Below are positions 16,897-25,995 of a stretch of DNA of 64,000 bases, in pieces. The position numbers were made by a program, and so were the translations under genes. This DNA is from Flavobacterium galactosidilyticum (GTDB taxonomy: Bacteria > Bacteroidota > Bacteroidia > Flavobacteriales > Flavobacteriaceae). Where the stretch lies: positions 2,096,001-2,160,000 of the forward strand of contig NZ_CP087135.1 in NCBI RefSeq assembly GCF_020911945.1. The letters are read 5' to 3'. Each line of letters starts with the position of its first letter. Position 1 is the stretch's first letter. The notes below the pieces were generated by a model, which was given only the letters and a program-made list of their open reading frames with translations, had not been told where the DNA came from and made no database searches.

Positions 16897-19395
16897 ATGA
16901 GCAATGACTTCAAGCCCCATTTATTCCTTAAAAAGGTTTACACTACTCAAAATTTCACTACCACTCAAAAGGGAGGTCCCTCTACTATAATTTTCCCTCA
17001 ACGAGACAGAGCGCAACATGGCGAATTTTTATTATCTGCTTTAACAGATATCTGGGAATTTCATAATAAAGAGATTACAGAAAGGAAAGAAATAGGGTTA
17101 CCTGTAAAAAATGGAGAATATATAAGTTTCACCAGTGCGGTAAATGATAATTTGCAATTAAGCTCTTTGGATGCTAATGGTGCAAAATTATTAAATGTTA
17201 AATCTGATAAAGAAACGCAACAGCAAATTGCAACTGTTTTTATTCCAGAAAATAAAAAAGAAGGGCTTTTAAAAAAGGTTGAAGAATACTTATCTCAAAA
17301 TGCTATATACAAGGGCGTAGATCAAAAGAAACCTAAAAACCAGCCATTAGTTGATACAATTGAAAATATCTCCGTTTCTACAATTGAAAATATTTGGAGC
17401 AGTCCTATTGAATTTTTACCGCGGGAACAGCAAATATGGTGCGAATTATGGTTAGATACAGAGGTAGCTAATCCTGATCATTATCTTCAACATCTTAAAA
17501 GTATTTGCACAATATTTGATATTGAATTAATTGAAAATTATATCAGTTTTCCACAAAGAACAATTGCTGTTGTGAGGGCAGACTACGCACAATTGTCCGA
17601 ATTAATTAGATCTTTTCCTTTAATAGCAGAAATTAGAAAAACGGAAGAACTAAATAGTTTTTGGCTTAGTCAAATTACAGTTGAACGTGAAGATTGGATT
17701 CAGGATGCGCTAAGCAAAATCAATTTCACAGCAACTAATAATTATGTAACTATTTTAGATACCGGTATTAACAATGGGCATTTATTATTAAGTCCGCTTT
17801 TGTCCGACTCAAATAGATTAACTGTTGACTCTGCTTGGGGTATCAACGATATGAGTGGTCACGGAACTAGAATGGCCGGCGTAGTAGCTTATGGAAATTT
17901 GAATAGTATATTGGAAAATAATGTTAAAACCAACATCAATCACCTGTTAGAATCTGTAAAAATTTTACCGCAAAACGGAAATCAGCCCCATCAATATCCA
18001 TTTATAACATTAGACGCTGTTAATACTGCTGTGATTAACAATCCTGATTTTAAAAGAATATATTGTTTGGCAGTAACAAGTGAATTTCAAAATGATTTTG
18101 GGAAACCTTCAACGTGGTCAGCTGTAATTGATAGTATAATATTTGGAGCAGATGAAAATGACAAAAAACTATTTGTTATAAGTATAGGTAATGTTCGCGA
18201 TGAAGAAGATTGGAAAAACTATCCAAACAGTAATTTGGATTTAGCGGTGGAAAGCCCAGCTCAATCTTGGAATGCAATAAGCGTAGGTGCATATACTTTA
18301 AAAACATTGGCTGATAGGCAAACTGTAGCCAATCATGCCGAATTATCGCCTTTCAGTCGTACTTCAAGTTCTTGGGAAAATTCTTGGCCAATAAAACCTG
18401 ATGTCGTATTTGAGGGGGGGAATCTTGAAAGTCTAAACAATGGAGACGTATCTCAGGAAGATGATTTAGAAATATTGACAACATCTAATATCTCCATTAC
18501 AAATAATTTTTCAACTATAAATGCCACAAGTGCTGCAACGGCTTCAGCATCACATTTTTTAGCAAAACTTCGAGACACTTATCCTGAAGCCTGGCCTGAA
18601 ACACTTAGAGGTTTAATGATACACTCTGCAAGTTGGACAGAAGAAATGTTTAATCAATTTGGATATGACATTGCCAAAAAAAGTTCCGAGGCTTTAAGAC
18701 TTCTTAGAATTTACGGTTATGGTGTTCCAAATTTGGAAAAAGCAATTAAATGTAAGTCCAATTACTTAACATTTATATCAGAACAATCAATTCAGCCCTA
18801 TGTATTAGATGGAGGTACTATCAAAACCAAAGACATCCATTATTATGAATTTCCTTGGCCAAAGGAAGTATTGCAAAATTTAGGAGCAGCAAACACAACG
18901 TTGAGAGTTACTCTTTCTTATTTTATAGAGCCAAACCCAGGTGATAAAGGGTATTCTACAAAATATTCTTATCAGTCAACTGCGTTAAAATTTTTATTGA
19001 TTAATCCAGGAGAAGATTTTGATAATTTTAAATTGCGAACCAATAAGATAAATCAGGATGATTTAAAGCAATTGCTTGGTGTACCTAAACTAGATTCAAC
19101 TGACATTGAAAGAGAGACGGGTAATGATAGATGGTCATTAGGTGCGGATAATGTTTTTAAGGGGTCCATACACAGCAATTATTGGAAAGGGACAGCCGCT
19201 GAAATTGCAAGCTGTAATATTTTAGCCATTTATCCAGTGGCCTCAGGTTGGTGGAAACAACTTAAGAAACAAAATAAGGCTAATAGTAAATTAAAATATT
19301 CTTTAACTGTCTCAATCGAGACACCTGAAAACACAACCGATATTTATACTACTATTGCAAATAAACTAATTGTAGAGAACCTTATTAAAGTATAG
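16897..19395 (+). CDS. ietS: Subtilisin-like (S8) serine protease of the IetAS system
   Basis: This 832-residue protein has the full subtilase triad: D288 in TILDTGINNGH, H322 in MSGHGTRMAG and S545 in NATSAATAS. N432 in VISIGNVRD is the likely oxyanion-hole asparagine. About 270 residues precede the catalytic domain, probably a regulatory or substrate-recruiting region, and about 250 follow it. There is no signal peptide, so it should act in the cytoplasm. The gene follows ietA by nine bases in one transcript. The usual GTSM/A motif around the serine is ATSAA here, a small departure that should still allow catalysis. Frames are intact. Confidence 0.88.
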   Translation: MSNDFKPHLFLKKVYTTQNFTTTQKGGPSTIIFPQRDRAQHGEFLLSALTDIWEFHNKEITERKEIGLPVKNGEYISFTSAVNDNLQLSSLDANGAKLLNVKSDKETQQQIATVFIPENKKEGLLKKVEEYLSQNAIYKGVDQKKPKNQPLVDTIENISVSTIENIWSSPIEFLPREQQIWCELWLDTEVANPDHYLQHLKSICTIFDIELIENYISFPQRTIAVVRADYAQLSELIRSFPLIAEIRKTEELNSFWLSQITVEREDWIQDALSKINFTATNNYVTILDTGINNGHLLLSPLLSDSNRLTVDSAWGINDMSGHGTRMAGVVAYGNLNSILENNVKTNINHLLESVKILPQNGNQPHQYPFITLDAVNTAVINNPDFKRIYCLAVTSEFQNDFGKPSTWSAVIDSIIFGADENDKKLFVISIGNVRDEEDWKNYPNSNLDLAVESPAQSWNAISVGAYTLKTLADRQTVANHAELSPFSRTSSSWENSWPIKPDVVFEGGNLESLNNGDVSQEDDLEILTTSNISITNNFSTINATSAATASASHFLAKLRDTYPEAWPETLRGLMIHSASWTEEMFNQFGYDIAKKSSEALRLLRIYGYGVPNLEKAIKCKSNYLTFISEQSIQPYVLDGGTIKTKDIHYYEFPWPKEVLQNLGAANTTLRVTLSYFIEPNPGDKGYSTKYSYQSTALKFLLINPGEDFDNFKLRTNKINQDDLKQLLGVPKLDSTDIERETGNDRWSLGADNVFKGSIHSNYWKGTAAEIASCNILAIYPVASGWWKQLKKQNKANSKLKYSLTVSIETPENTTDIYTTIANKLIVENLIKV

Positions 19396-19684
19396 TTTTT
19401 CTTCAAAAGACATCAATTTTAATTTATTTATAAAAGTTTAGGTTTATTTTTCTATTTCTACTTTTTCAACTATCGTTTTTAAACCAGTCCTTTTGATGAT
19501 GATAGCTTTTACATTCGATGAAACTATCGACAATTATAACTGGTATTGCTATATGGATCTCATACCACTGCATTGGGATTATAGACTTGATTAAACCTCA
19601 AACCTATAATTTTATATTGGCAATCAAATAGTATGGTGGGTGATTCGGGAATTGGATATTTAGCAGGAAGTGTAGGTGGCAAAA

Positions 19685-19718
19685 GTTCGAGGTCGAGAGA
19701 CCTCGAAGAGCAGAGTTA
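19685..19718 (+). repeat. Diverged repeat, copy 2, including a 9-bp perfect hairpin
   Basis: This is the counterpart of 15822-15855. TTCGAGGTC and GACCTCGAA (19686-19694/19699-19707) form a perfect stem with a GAGA loop; the other copy has lost this pairing. Confidence 0.5.
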
Positions 19719-19947
19719 TAATCACACTAATTTAACGGGACTCGAAAAAGTAAATGGGGAACACAGTTTAATCATGCTGGTATACAACATCAAACGCTCG
19801 ATCAATATACTGGGCGTGTCTGATTTAATTGCCAAACTCAAAAAATGGAACTCCCCCTATAAAGCAAAAGTTTATTTTGTCTGTATAACTAACTATTTTA
19901 GGGTTTATAAAGACATTATTAAAAATGAGCTACAATTTGCTGCCTAA
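19717..19947 (+). pseudogene. C-terminal remnant of an IS1182-type transposase
   Basis: About 76 codons encode YNHTNLTGLEKVNGEHSLI followed by MLVYNIKRSINILGV, the characteristic C-terminus of Bacteroidetes IS1182-family transposases. The catalytic DDE part is missing, and the sequence upstream of 19717 does not continue the protein. It marks the downstream edge of the ietAS block as a site of past transposition. The region 19396-19632 before it shows no gene. Confidence 0.75.
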
Positions 19948-20040
19948 AAAATAGCTTGCAGTAGATCGACTATATTTCTGTTTAGGTGTATGTATTATTT
20001 GCAAAATTATCAGAAAAGGAGGTTTTTTCACAGCCTGACG

Positions 20041-20164
20041 GTTTGGCGCTTGGCGAAGAAGTGGATTTCGAAGAATTGAACTGTCTGTCAGCACTGAACT
20101 TGATACGAAGCACAAAGCTTCATTTAACCACTGAACCCGCTTTTTTGCCAAACGCCTGTTATGC
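20041..20164. other. Palindromic, cassette-like intergenic site
   Basis: GTTTGGC (20041-20047) and GCCAAAC (20147-20153) form outer arms about 100 bp apart, followed by GCCTGTTATGCC. TTGGCGAAG and similar internal arms are also seen. The layout resembles attC-like recombination sites. Related words (GAGGCATAAC, AACGCCTGT) occur at about 22830-22862 upstream of the neighbouring minus-strand gene. It is not coding in any convincing way. Confidence 0.4.
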
Positions 20165-20199
20165 CTTCGTTGTTCTTTTTCCGTGTCAACCATTTGTCG

Positions 20200-22764
20200 C
20201 TATGATGTAAATATTTTACGCACTTTTTTAAATTCTTCATAGTCCACTTTAAGTTCTGTAATTGTCGGTGTTGTATGTATTTCTTCTGGGCTACTATGAC
20301 CATCAATTGAAACACAACACTTTTCATAAATGTCATTTACCTTTCCCTTGTTGGTGTCGATTTTGCTTCCTTCAATTCTCAAGAGTGATGGAAACGCAAC
20401 CCCTTTTTTATATCTCTTAACTGTCTTTTTGAGTAAGTCATCCTCCACCGAAATTTCAATTGCAGAACGTAAATGTCCATATCCTTCTGCTGCAAGTTTG
20501 GCTTCATCTTGGTCAGGAGATGGTTTTATATCAATAACTGCTTGAAGTTTTTTCGTGTAATAACTAAAAGAATTTATTTCTTCAACTTCATCTAATATTC
20601 CAGTTATTCCAAAGTTGTTCTTCACTTTATGAAATTCAAAATCAACATTTGCTTGTTTATTTGTGTCTAGCTCTGATTGTTGAATTAGGCTATGAAGCAA
20701 TAATATACTATGAGTGAATATGATGACTTGACGTTGTTTAGAAAGTTCAATAAATCTTTTCCCTACTTCATCTATTATTCTATGGTCTAAACTATTAACA
20801 GGGTCATCAAAAATAACTGGAGCTTTGATATTGTCCAATTGCAGTTCAGTTAAAAACTCGGCTAATGAAATTGCTTTTTGCTCTCCTTCACTTAATATAT
20901 CTGCAAGTGTATAACTTGAATTAAGTCTATGCCAAATCTTGGATTTCCCTTTATCGGTTCCAAAATTAAGTTCAATTTTTAAATCTGATTTTTTGAATAG
21001 TTTTAATTCTGCTTGAAACAAGTCATTGAAATTTTGTTCAACTAATTGTTCCCTTGCATCTGTTGTTTTTCTGCTTATTGCATTAGTGGAAAAGCTATTT
21101 GATTTTGATTGAAGTGCTTTGACTATTTTAAGGTTTGAGATTATTCCTTTAATTTCAATCACTTTGGTTGAAAGAAATTTGCGGTCTTTCAGTTCATTAA
21201 TTTTATTTTTCAGTTCTGTTTCTTTTGTTGCAAGATTTGATAGTAACAATTTCTTTTGCTCAAGAACTATATTAATAGCTGTTTTTTTATCGGTTAAAAA
21301 ATTAATGTATTTGACATAGTCAAAGCTGAATAATGAACCGTCAATAACTTTATCTGTTATAAAAGTTGATTTTAATGCTTCTAAAGTGGTATTGAATTCT
21401 AATATTTCTGTTGGCTGAATTGCTTTTTGGTTTTCATCTATACCGAATGTCGATTGATGAAAAAGTAAGTTTGTTTCAATTTTTAGGACTTGATTTATAA
21501 GATTTGTTTTCTGTTGTTTTAATGAGGATAAATTTTCCTGCGTTTTGTCATTTAGAAGTGTCCTATAACTTAATAACAAAGTTTTAGCTTCATTTTCAAG
21601 TGGTTGTAAACAATAAATACAACTTTCCCCTTCATTAGGATATTCTGGCTTGTTAATGACTTTTATATAATCTTCTGCTGCCTTTATGAAAGATTGGAAT
21701 TGAGGAGTTTCGTAAAACTCAATTCCGTTACTCTCTGCTATTTCTTTAATTCCTGTTTTGGTTTGACTTTCTAATGTTGCTATTGACTTATTTAAGTCAA
21801 TAAGTTTCTACCAATCCAGTGATGTGAAATTTGTTTGCGAAGTTTCGATTTTAGTGATTATTGACCCAAGTTCAGTGAATGAACTGTTAAGGTTTTGAAT
21901 TTCTGTTTCAAGTAAAGCTTTGTTTAATTGTGATAATTCTGTTTGCTTATCAATTAATTCTTGCTCTTGTGTTGGAGTTATATTCGAAAGTTCTAATAGT
22001 TTTTGTTCAGTTGAAGTTGCAGAAAGACTTGACACAAAAATTTGTTGTGGCGTTCCTAAATTCAAAGTGTCTGCCCAAGAAATTGCAGTTGGATGTAAGG
22101 CAATTTTAGCATTTAGTAATTGTGTAAGTTCATTAAGTTCTGATGATACAATATTGAAAAGATGAAAGCCAATAGGTGAAACAATTAATTGTCTATCGGA
22201 AAGCGAAATTTGAACGCAATTATTATTAAAAACTGAAATATTTTGAAGTTCAGAATTTTTGTTATCTCCAGTCCAATTAAATGTTTGAGTTATTCCATTA
22301 GATTTGAAATTTATGATTGCTGTTTTCGCTTCAGCTGCACCATAAATATTTGGATGAACGGTATTGTTTGGATCATAACTAAATCCTAAACTTTTTAGTA
22401 CTCTGCCGTATCCCGTTTTTCCAGTTCCGTTTTCCCCGTAAATGACTGTTATGTTTTTACTAAATTTTAGGGTTTGATTTTTTGCAAGTTTATTTACTCC
22501 TGTTATGTCTGATAACGTTTCTAATTCTATTATTTTATCCGTTGGAACATAGTTTGGTTTTGTCGTAGTTAGTGCAGGAAGTCCTGTATGCAAATTTATT
22601 GATTGCAAAAAGTAATTGAATACTTGGTTTCTGTCGGCTGGTAATAAATTGCTTTCTGTGCTTACGATTTTCTCAATAAGTAACTTGCTCCATTCTCCAT
22701 TACTTTCAGCCCACTCCCAAAGGAAGTCAACAATTTCTTTTTTGTTTGTTGTCGTAGAAGCCAT
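20200..22764 (-). pseudogene. RloC/PrrC-like AAA_13 ATPase with an in-frame amber codon
   Basis: One frame of 854 codons is open except for a single TAG at 21808-21810 (codon 319). The N-terminal part has Walker A IYGENGTGKTGYG (about 108-120). After the stop come a zinc-hook-like ESCIYCLQPLE, coiled-coil segments, the ABC signature LSEGEQKAIS, Walker B VIFDDPVNSLD and a C-terminal region with LRSAIEISVEDDLL and a late histidine. These features match RloC/PrrC-type proteins, which join an SMC-like ATPase to a tRNA anticodon nuclease. The zinc hook points to RloC. The gene is either broken by a nonsense mutation, misread by a sequencing error, or made by readthrough; a 7-bp hairpin follows the TAG after seven bases. 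A TTG at 21579 could start only a partial C-terminal product. Confidence 0.8.
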
Positions 22765-22889
22765 ATTTTTTTGTTTGTCAGTTTGTTGTTAGCAGGGTCG
22801 CCCTACAATGAGGCATAACTTGTATATATCTTCTTAACGCCTGTAAAGAGTTGTATTTATTGGTACTTTTTAATTTTTAAAACCCTATA

Positions 22890-22912
22890 GTACAACATAA
22901 GTACAACAAATC
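22890..22912 (+). repeat. GTACAACA double repeat, possible element end or integrase arm site
   Basis: GTACAACAT, two bases, then GTACAACAAA. A near-identical arrangement is found at 59637-59660, about 100 bp upstream of the integrase start codon. The 22765-22910 gap otherwise holds only the cassette-like sequence noted at 20041. Confidence 0.4.
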
Positions 22913-23402
22913 AGAATACTTTTATTTGACTATAGATCCCAATATTATTAAGCTGCGCTTGGCGGTTCATCGCTTGATACTCTGCTAGCTTACCACAATA
23001 ATATTGTTGGGTTGCTTTAGCATACCCATTTTGTAAAAGTAATTCATTTAAACATAATCCACTAGGCAAAATTACATACCCTAATTGTCTGTTCCAGTAG
23101 TCATAATAGTTCTCCTGTTCTGTAATAATAGTTACAACCGTTTTAGGCGGTGCAACCGACAAAACGAAGTGCAAGGATTGCAAACCAAATTGGAGCAATA
23201 ATTGGGCAGGTAAACTGCTTTTCTCCTCATCCTCTATCATCTTCCTATTAATCTTTACTTCTGGTGCATCCAAGCCATAAAGTCGGATTTCTTTTTTCAT
23301 TTGAGTGAAACGATGGCAAATGATTATGCTATCTCCATCAAGCACTTCTTCAATTTGCCAATGGGTTTCCACTATGTACGGTGCTTTTGCATTGTATTGC
23401 AT
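22911..23402 (-). CDS. Staphylococcal-nuclease-like (thermonuclease) protein
   Basis: About 163 residues from the ATG at 23402; an earlier in-frame start at 23435 is less likely. The SNase fold is recognised from VLDGDSIII (about 20-28), EIRLYGLDAPE (about 37-47), DYWNRQLGYV (about 96-105), LNELLLQNGYAKA and the C-terminal NNIGIY. The catalytic arginines (in IRLYG and NRQLG) and the acidic residues D and E of LDAPE are present, so it should hydrolyse nucleic acid with calcium. No signal peptide is seen, unusual for a secreted thermonuclease, so it may act inside the cell. It is common cargo of Bacteroidetes mobile elements. It stands alone, divergent from the plus-strand cluster that follows. 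Confidence 0.85.
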   Translation of the reverse strand: MQYNAKAPYIVETHWQIEEVLDGDSIIICHRFTQMKKEIRLYGLDAPEVKINRKMIEDEEKSSLPAQLLLQFGLQSLHFVLSVAPPKTVVTIITEQENYYDYWNRQLGYVILPSGLCLNELLLQNGYAKATQQYYCGKLAEYQAMNRQAQLNNIGIYSQIKVF

Positions 23403-23499
23403 TGATTTACAGTATTTTAAGTTATTGATAATCAAAGATAATACTTGAAATTTGTCTTATGAATTTTATCTAATTATTAATCCATTAAAACTTAAAAAA

Positions 23500-24303
23500 A
23501 TGGCAAGACAGAAAGGTGTTATCAAGTATGTTGGAACTCTTGGAGATATCCGACACTTCAAAATCAAAGGACAGGAAGGCTACTTCGCTGGAATGGTTGG
23601 TGGACCAACTGGTGACCAAGTGAACACAGCTCCTGAATTTGAGAGAACTCGTGAGAATATGAACGAATTTGGCGCTTGTGCCAAAGCCGGGAAATCTGTT
23701 CGAACTGGTTTGTCTCAAGTAATGAAACAAATGGCGGACAGCCAAGTAACTGGAAGATTGACTTCTATAATGAAGAAAATCAACCTTGAAGACCAAACGG
23801 AAGCCAGAGGTTACCGTAAAATTGAAATCTCTACACAAAGAAATTACTTAAAAGGTTTTGAGTTTGACAAAAACTCTTCTTTCAATGGTATTTTCAACGC
23901 TCCTTACTCATTAACTCATACAGTTGATAGAGAAAGCGGAGAGTTTGTAGTTCCTGATTTTAATCCAGCGAATTTGGTTAATGCTCCATCTGGTGCAACT
24001 CACTTTCGTTTGATTTCCTCTCTTTCAGTAGTGAGTGATTTTGAATACAACGCTACCACAAACAGCTACGATCCTATGGATGCAGATTTGAATGAGGTAA
24101 ACGACATTCAATACAGTCCTTTCTTGGATTTGTACGCTCCAGTTCCTGCCACTACAATTGTTGCAACTTTACCTGGTGGAGTTCTTCCAACGGTAAACAC
24201 AACCGTTTTGCAGTGCATCGGAATTGAGTTCTACCAACAAGTGGGACCAAATTACTACTTGTTTTCCAGTGGTAACTGCTTGAAAGTTGAGGATGCTTTT
24301 TAG
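23500..24303 (+). CDS. Conserved Bacteroidetes protein, structural-looking, function unknown
   Basis: About 267 residues from the ATG at 23500, which begins MARQKGVIKYVGTLGDIRHF; an upstream ATG at 23452 adds an unlikely 16-residue stretch. The N-terminal pattern (GTLGDIRHFKIKGQEGYFAG, then TAPEFERTRENMNEFG) is one I have seen in many Flavobacteriia as a hypothetical protein. The N-terminal half is basic and the C-terminal half is rich in beta strands and S/T/P. There is no signal peptide. It is the first gene of a plus-strand cluster with a DUF5675 protein and two small membrane proteins, a layout that resembles a phage-like structural-plus-lysis module. A strong terminator follows the stop. 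Function is not known. Confidence 0.7.
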   Translation: MARQKGVIKYVGTLGDIRHFKIKGQEGYFAGMVGGPTGDQVNTAPEFERTRENMNEFGACAKAGKSVRTGLSQVMKQMADSQVTGRLTSIMKKINLEDQTEARGYRKIEISTQRNYLKGFEFDKNSSFNGIFNAPYSLTHTVDRESGEFVVPDFNPANLVNAPSGATHFRLISSLSVVSDFEYNATTNSYDPMDADLNEVNDIQYSPFLDLYAPVPATTIVATLPGGVLPTVNTTVLQCIGIEFYQQVGPNYYLFSSGNCLKVEDAF

Positions 24304-24315
24304 AAAAACCTTCCG

Positions 24316-24346
24316 AAAATCCCTCGCCAAAAGTGAGGGATTTTTT
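24316..24346 (+). terminator. Intrinsic terminator, 10-bp stem
   Basis: AAAATCCCTC and GAGGGATTTT (24316-24325/24335-24344) enclose a nine-base loop and are followed by a run of Ts. It ends the transcript of the preceding gene, so the DUF5675 gene downstream may depend on readthrough or its own promoter. Confidence 0.85.
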
Positions 24347-24371
24347 GTTTAATCTCAAATCTATCAAGACT

Positions 24372-24824
24372 ATGGAAAGCAAAATAATAAGAGTAGCCCA
24401 GGGCAAAGAAAGTACATTGAGCCAGCTATACATTAACGGAATATTTCAATGCTATTTGTTAGAGGATAAAATTAGAGAAGTAAAAATCCCTTCTCAAACT
24501 GCCATTCCAAAAGGTGTTTTTAATTTGAAATTGAACACTTACGGAGCTAAAAATGTGGATTACAAAAAAGCATTTGGAAAGCTGCATCAAGGAATGATTG
24601 AGATTTCTGGTTTACCCAACTTTAGCTTTGTTTATATCCATACCGGAAATACCATAAAAGATACTGCTGGTTGTCCGCTTTGTGGTTTTGGTTTTGGGTT
24701 TGTTGATGGAAATTACCAAGTTTCTCAAAGTGTTGCAGCTTACAAAATGATTTATCCAAAATTGGTTGCATTGGCAAAAGTTGAAACCAATACAATGATC
24801 ATTGAAAATAATTTTCAATTCTAA
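24372..24824 (+). CDS. DUF5675 family protein
   Basis: About 150 residues from the ATG at 24372. The protein fits DUF5675: AQGKESTLSQLYINGIF (about 8-24), then IPSQTAIPKGVF, and the central HTGNTIKDTAGCPLCGFGF (about 95-113). The histidine and cysteine residues of that central motif could form a metal site or active site. DUF5675 proteins are often found beside holin-like genes and are suspected of a lysis-related role, which fits the two small membrane proteins that follow. No signal peptide is visible, so any action on the wall would need a holin. The biochemical activity is not established. Confidence 0.8.
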   Translation: MESKIIRVAQGKESTLSQLYINGIFQCYLLEDKIREVKIPSQTAIPKGVFNLKLNTYGAKNVDYKKAFGKLHQGMIEISGLPNFSFVYIHTGNTIKDTAGCPLCGFGFGFVDGNYQVSQSVAAYKMIYPKLVALAKVETNTMIIENNFQF

Positions 24825-24846
24825 ATCCTCATCCGTCCTTTGGACA

Positions 24847-24865
24847 CCTTCTCCAAAGGAGAAGG
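24847..24865. repeat. Small palindrome between genes
   Basis: CCTTCTCC-AAA-GGAGAAGG forms a perfect 8-bp hairpin with a three-base loop. It resembles a common Bacteroidetes intergenic repeat. No strong T-run follows, so it is a weak terminator at best. Confidence 0.55.
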
Positions 24866-24891
24866 AAAAAGGATTTTAATTTTTTAACACA

Positions 24892-25155
24892 ATGGAAAAT
24901 ATCAACATCATCGCTACACTTTTTGGAACACTTATCACTTTGCTACTCTCGATTGTGGCTTATTTTATAAAACAATTACATACCGATTTTAAGAGTATGG
25001 AAAAAGATTTGGTTGAAGTTAAAACGATGGCTTTAATCATCAAAACCGAGTTCAAAAGTGGTAACGATTTACTTAACCAAAAAGTAGAATATTTAGAAAA
25101 AAGAGTAAATAACATCGAATTAACAATTTTAAAAAATCAAGATTATGAAAAATAA
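24892..25155 (+). CDS. Small protein with one membrane helix and a coiled coil (holin-like)
   Basis: This 87-residue protein has an N-terminal hydrophobic helix (about 5-27, TLFGTLITLLLSIVAYFI) and then a charged coiled coil. That layout is typical of small phage-derived membrane proteins of the holin or spanin-adaptor kind. It overlaps the next gene by eleven bases, so the two are translationally coupled. The family is unknown to me; the holin-like call rests on size, topology and the neighbouring DUF5675 gene. Confidence 0.6.
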   Translation: MENINIIATLFGTLITLLLSIVAYFIKQLHTDFKSMEKDLVEVKTMALIIKTEFKSGNDLLNQKVEYLEKRVNNIELTILKNQDYEK

Positions 25156-25387
25156 AAATATGAGTGTCGTGGAAAGAACATTGGCACCAATTCCAAAATG
25201 GTTTAAAATACTTCGTGCTGTCGGAATTGCTTTGGCTTCTGTTGGTGGAATTATCATCGCTTCGCCTATTGCCTTACCTGTTGGACTGGTTTCGGCAGCT
25301 GGTTACTTGGTTCTTGGAGGTAGTATTATTTCAGTAGTTTCTCAAACTGCTGTAAAATCGGAAGAACTGCCAGAACCAAAGGAATAA
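25145..25387 (+). CDS. Small protein with two membrane segments (holin-like)
   Basis: This 80-residue protein has two hydrophobic stretches (about residues 20-40 and 42-66) rich in glycine, alanine, isoleucine and valine, with a charged tail. It overlaps the preceding small membrane-protein gene. Together they could form a pore, as holin pairs do. An internal ATG six codons in (25160) is an alternative start. A good terminator follows at 25409. Confidence 0.6.
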   Translation: MKNKNMSVVERTLAPIPKWFKILRAVGIALASVGGIIIASPIALPVGLVSAAGYLVLGGSIISVVSQTAVKSEELPEPKE

Positions 25388-25408
25388 AAAAACTATAAAA
25401 TGACTTTA

Positions 25409-25435
25409 GAAGCTCCGTTTTTCGGGGCTTCTTTT
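25409..25435 (+). terminator. Intrinsic terminator after the holin-like pair
   Basis: GAAGCTCCG and CGGGGCTTC (one G-T pair) flank five Ts and are followed by TTTTG. It ends the plus-strand cluster that begins at 23500. Confidence 0.85.
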
Positions 25436-25572
25436 GTTTATAGCAGTCAATAAAAGCAGATTGCTTTGCTTTTCTTCGATTTATTTAAGTGGTGCAATCA
25501 TATTGCACTTATGCGTTGGTTTGCTTGGGAATAAGGCGCAAACAATCCTAGTCCAGTTGGACCAGGATTGTT

Positions 25573-25995
25573 TTATTTTCTACAGTAACGGTATAAAATG
25601 GCTCTGCGGATGTCATTTATGAGCATCATATCCTCTTTGTATTGTTTTTCTTTTTTCTCCAGAAGTTTGAGAGCTGCAACATTTTTTTGGTGCTGCTCGT
25701 GCTCCACCATCATTAAACTGGCTTGTGGATTGAATTGTTTTTTGAAATCTGGAAGACGCAAAAACGAAATTACAGAACCAACTAAATGCTGATGCCAGAA
25801 TTTTGTTTGCCATAAACTATAAGCAATGAAAAAAAGGCTTTCGCAGTCTTCTTCGTTTGAAAAAATGATAACAAAACTGTTAGTAAATGGCGTTTTTTGT
25901 GGCTTTCCGCTGTTCATCCCCTTGTTAAGTACAAATAAATGGGGTTTTGTGTAAACGGTGTCTTTCCGGTGGGTCTTGATGATGAAATTTAGCAT
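25573..25995 (-). CDS. DUF6943 family protein
   Basis: This 140-residue protein has the DUF6943 pattern: TKPHLFVLNKGMNSGKPQKT (about 16-35), FSNEEDCESLFFIAYSLWQ (about 45-63) and GSVISFLRLPDF (about 73-84). The family is a frequent small component of Bacteroidetes conjugative and mobilisable elements, and its function is not known. No membrane segment or catalytic motif is seen. The C-terminal part is a charged helix. It is transcribed towards the plus-strand cluster, away from the structured non-coding region on its 5' side. Confidence 0.75.
   Translation of the reverse strand: MLNFIIKTHRKDTVYTKPHLFVLNKGMNSGKPQKTPFTNSFVIIFSNEEDCESLFFIAYSLWQTKFWHQHLVGSVISFLRLPDFKKQFNPQASLMMVEHEQHQKNVAALKLLEKKEKQYKEDMMLINDIRRAILYRYCRK

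Noticed and set aside
19930..20193. Minus-strand frame of 87 codons and an overlapping plus-strand frame
   Set aside because: Both cover a palindromic intergenic site and have no protein-like pattern; the start of the frame lies inside the inverted repeat region.
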